A stretch of 64,000 nucleotides of DNA, from positions 60,703-124,702 of the forward strand of contig NZ_LNQC01000071.1 of the NCBI RefSeq assembly GCF_001651855.1, read 5' to 3'. The position numbers and the translations under genes were made by a program. The notes below the pieces were generated by a model. The model was not told the DNA's origin, ran no database searches, and saw only the letters and a program-made list of their open reading frames with translations. Positions within the stretch are counted from its first letter, which is position 1. Each line of letters opens with the position of its first letter. This document shows positions 62,543 to 64,000 of the stretch, in pieces. The stretch is from Sinorhizobium americanum (lineage in GTDB: Bacteria; Pseudomonadota; Alphaproteobacteria; Rhizobiales; Rhizobiaceae).

Positions 62543-64000
62543 ATGGAACCCCGTCTTTCCCGCTACATCTGGACCCATACCCGAAAGTCGCAGCTCTGGA
62601 TCCTCCTGATCGTGGCGCTGTCGATGATCCCCTATTTCATGTCTTTCGACCTGCCGAAGCAGATCGTCAACGGGCCGATCCAGGGACAGGGCTTCGAGAC
62701 GCCCGGAGCGACCCAGCTCTTCCTGCCGATTTCCTTCAGCCTGCCGTATTTTGGCGAGGTCAATCTGTTTTCGGGAATCGAACTTGGGCGGCAGGGGACG
62801 CTGCTGGCACTCAGTCTCGTCTTTCTCCTGCTGGTGATCATCAACGGGCTATTCAAGTTCTACATCAACACTTACAAGGGCCGGCTCGGCGAACGGCTCC
62901 TCAGACGCATCCGTTTCGAGCTCGTCGATCGCGTGCTGCGCTTCCCGCCGCATCACCTGAAGCGCGTGAAGCCCGCAGAAATCTCGACGATGATCAAGGA
63001 TGAAGTGGAGCCGATGGGCGGCTTCACCGGCGACGCTTTCGTGCAGCCTGCGCTGCTCGGCGGCCAGGCGCTGACGGCGCTGATCTTCATCCTGATCCAG
63101 AGCTTCTGGCTCGGCATCATCGCCTTTGTCATCGTCGCGATCCAGGCGATAATCATTCCGCGCATGCGCCGGCGCCTGCTGGTGCTCGGCCGCGAGCGGC
63201 AGCTGACGGCACGCGAGCTCTCCGGACGGGTCAGCGAAATCGTCGATGGCATCGGCACGATCCGCGGCCATGATACGTCCAACTACGAGCGAGCCGACAT
63301 TGCCGCTCGCCTCGGCCGGATTTTCAAGATCCGCTACGACCTTTACCAGTGGAAGTTCCTGGTGAAGTTCCTGAACAACTTCCTCGCCCAGGTCACGCCG
63401 TTTCTGTTCTATTCGATCGGCGGCTACTTCGCCCTGCAGGGGCGCCTCGACATCGGCCAGCTGGTCGCGGTGATCGGTGCCTACAAGGACCTGCCGGGAC
63501 CGCTGAAGGAACTGATCGATTGGGACCAGGCGCGCCAGGACGTGCAGGTCAAATACACCCAGGTCGTCGAACAGTTCAGCGTCGAACCTTTGATCGACCC
63601 GAAGGTGCAGGAGGTTTCCGTTGCATCGCCTCCGGTGCTCTCCGGCGCGCTTGCTGCCGTCAATCTCACTCTTGCCGATGACGGCGGCGCCAAGCTGATC
63701 GAGCATGTCTCCTTTCAGGTGCGCCCGGGCGAGACGGTGGCCGTAACAGGCGGCACCGGCGGCGGCGGAGAGGCTCTGGCCGAGGCGCTTGGCCGCCTGG
63801 CCTGGCCCGCAAGCGGCAGAATCGTCGTCGGCGAGGATGATATCCACGAGTTGCCGGAAGCGGTGATCGGACGGCGGATTTCCTATGCTTCCTCCGAGGT
63901 CTATGCGTTCCAGGGCAGTCTCGGCGACAATCTGCTCTACGGCCTCAAGCACGCCCCGCTGACCGAGGTTGTCTACGAGGGCGACAAGGCGGCCCATCGC
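62543..64000 (+). CDS. ABC exporter (MsbA-like transmembrane domain) with degenerate first nucleotide-binding domain, truncated by window
   Basis: The first 486 codons of a gene that runs off the right end. It begins MEPRLSRYIWTHTRKSQ and has an ABC_membrane domain with several long helices (TLLALSLVFLLLVIINGLF, ALTALIFILIQSFWLGIIAFVIVAI in part, FLFYSIGGYFAL). From about residue 370 an NBD follows (LIEHVSFQVRPGETVAVTG). The Walker A region, consensus GxxGxGK[ST], reads GGTGGGGEA (63749-63775): Gly409 replaces the lysine and Glu410 the Ser/Thr, so ATP binding there is probably lost. A second NBD or a partner subunit downstream may supply the catalytic site. A role in lipid-linked glycan export is inferred from neighbouring transferases. 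Confidence 0.88.
   Translation, partial: MEPRLSRYIWTHTRKSQLWILLIVALSMIPYFMSFDLPKQIVNGPIQGQGFETPGATQLFLPISFSLPYFGEVNLFSGIELGRQGTLLALSLVFLLLVIINGLFKFYINTYKGRLGERLLRRIRFELVDRVLRFPPHHLKRVKPAEISTMIKDEVEPMGGFTGDAFVQPALLGGQALTALIFILIQSFWLGIIAFVIVAIQAIIIPRMRRRLLVLGRERQLTARELSGRVSEIVDGIGTIRGHDTSNYERADIAARLGRIFKIRYDLYQWKFLVKFLNNFLAQVTPFLFYSIGGYFALQGRLDIGQLVAVIGAYKDLPGPLKELIDWDQARQDVQVKYTQVVEQFSVEPLIDPKVQEVSVASPPVLSGALAAVNLTLADDGGAKLIEHVSFQVRPGETVAVTGGTGGGGEALAEALGRLAWPASGRIVVGEDDIHELPEAVIGRRISYASSEVYAFQGSLGDNLLYGLKHAPLTEVVYEGDKAAHR

Noticed and set aside
1..64000. tRNA, rRNA, insertion sequences and CRISPR arrays
   Set aside because: I found no cloverleaf-like sequence, no transposase motif with terminal inverted repeats and no regularly spaced short repeats in the non-coding gaps.

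Overview
The window is a GC-rich (roughly 60 percent) alphaproteobacterial segment whose coding style, dense overlapping genes and gene content point to the Rhizobiaceae, most likely Sinorhizobium/Ensifer. From memory it resembles the pSymB surface-polysaccharide region of S. meliloti that carries a nodPQ copy and an msbA-like exporter, but species and replicon cannot be proven from the sequence alone. I see no rRNA, tRNA, insertion sequence or CRISPR array. Both ends cut a gene: a sulfate adenylyltransferase subunit at the left, an ABC exporter at the right.

Layout. (1) 2-3038: sulfate activation (CysD/NodP end, CysN-CysC/NodQ fusion, CysQ), which makes PAPS and removes its PAP by-product. 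(2) 3080-7770: an asparagine-synthase-like amidotransferase, a PHP protein, an ATP-grasp protein and a sugar epimerase, closely packed. (3) 7854-13954, minus strand: an RTX calcium-binding protein, two GT4 glycosyltransferases and a CapD/WbpM-type 4,6-dehydratase. (4) 14542-19355: an orphan ORF, a carbamoyltransferase with two small membrane partners (an sxtI-sxtJ-sxtK-like module, including a 49-residue gene that is easily missed), and a membrane SGNH protein. (5) 19399-22877, minus: response regulator, DesK-type histidine kinase and a formyltransferase-like protein. (6) 23254-36233: polymerisation and export machinery (Wzz/ExoP-like co-polymerase with a ruined kinase domain, Wzy-like polymerase, Wzx-like flippase, ExoF-like outer-membrane export protein, ExoY/WbaP-like initiating transferase) mixed with two sulfotransferases, a pectate-lyase-like protein and a methyltransferase-like protein. 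(7) 36360-45352: PIG-L deacetylase, DegT aminotransferase, a second SGNH protein, glycosyltransferases, a large MscS channel and a polysaccharide deacetylase. (8) 45339-50720: an MBL hydrolase, a DUF3095 protein, a nucleotide-sugar dehydrogenase and a class III cyclase. (9) 50728-57872: a heparinase-like secreted lyase followed by a four-gene Opp/Dpp-type importer. (10) 57952-64000: a GT28-GT4-GT28 row, a methyltransferase and the start of an ABC exporter whose first nucleotide-binding domain has lost the Walker A lysine.

Taken together the window reads as one large, multi-operon Wzx/Wzy-dependent locus for a heavily decorated acidic polysaccharide. Likely decorations are sulfate, carbamoyl, amide, formyl, acyl (SGNH) and N-deacetylation, built on 4,6-dehydratase-derived amino sugars and uronic acids. 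Local regulators (two-component pair, cyclase-like proteins), two lyases and a possible oligosaccharide importer sit beside it. The polymer structure and the functional links between blocks are inference; the domain assignments are read from conserved motifs.
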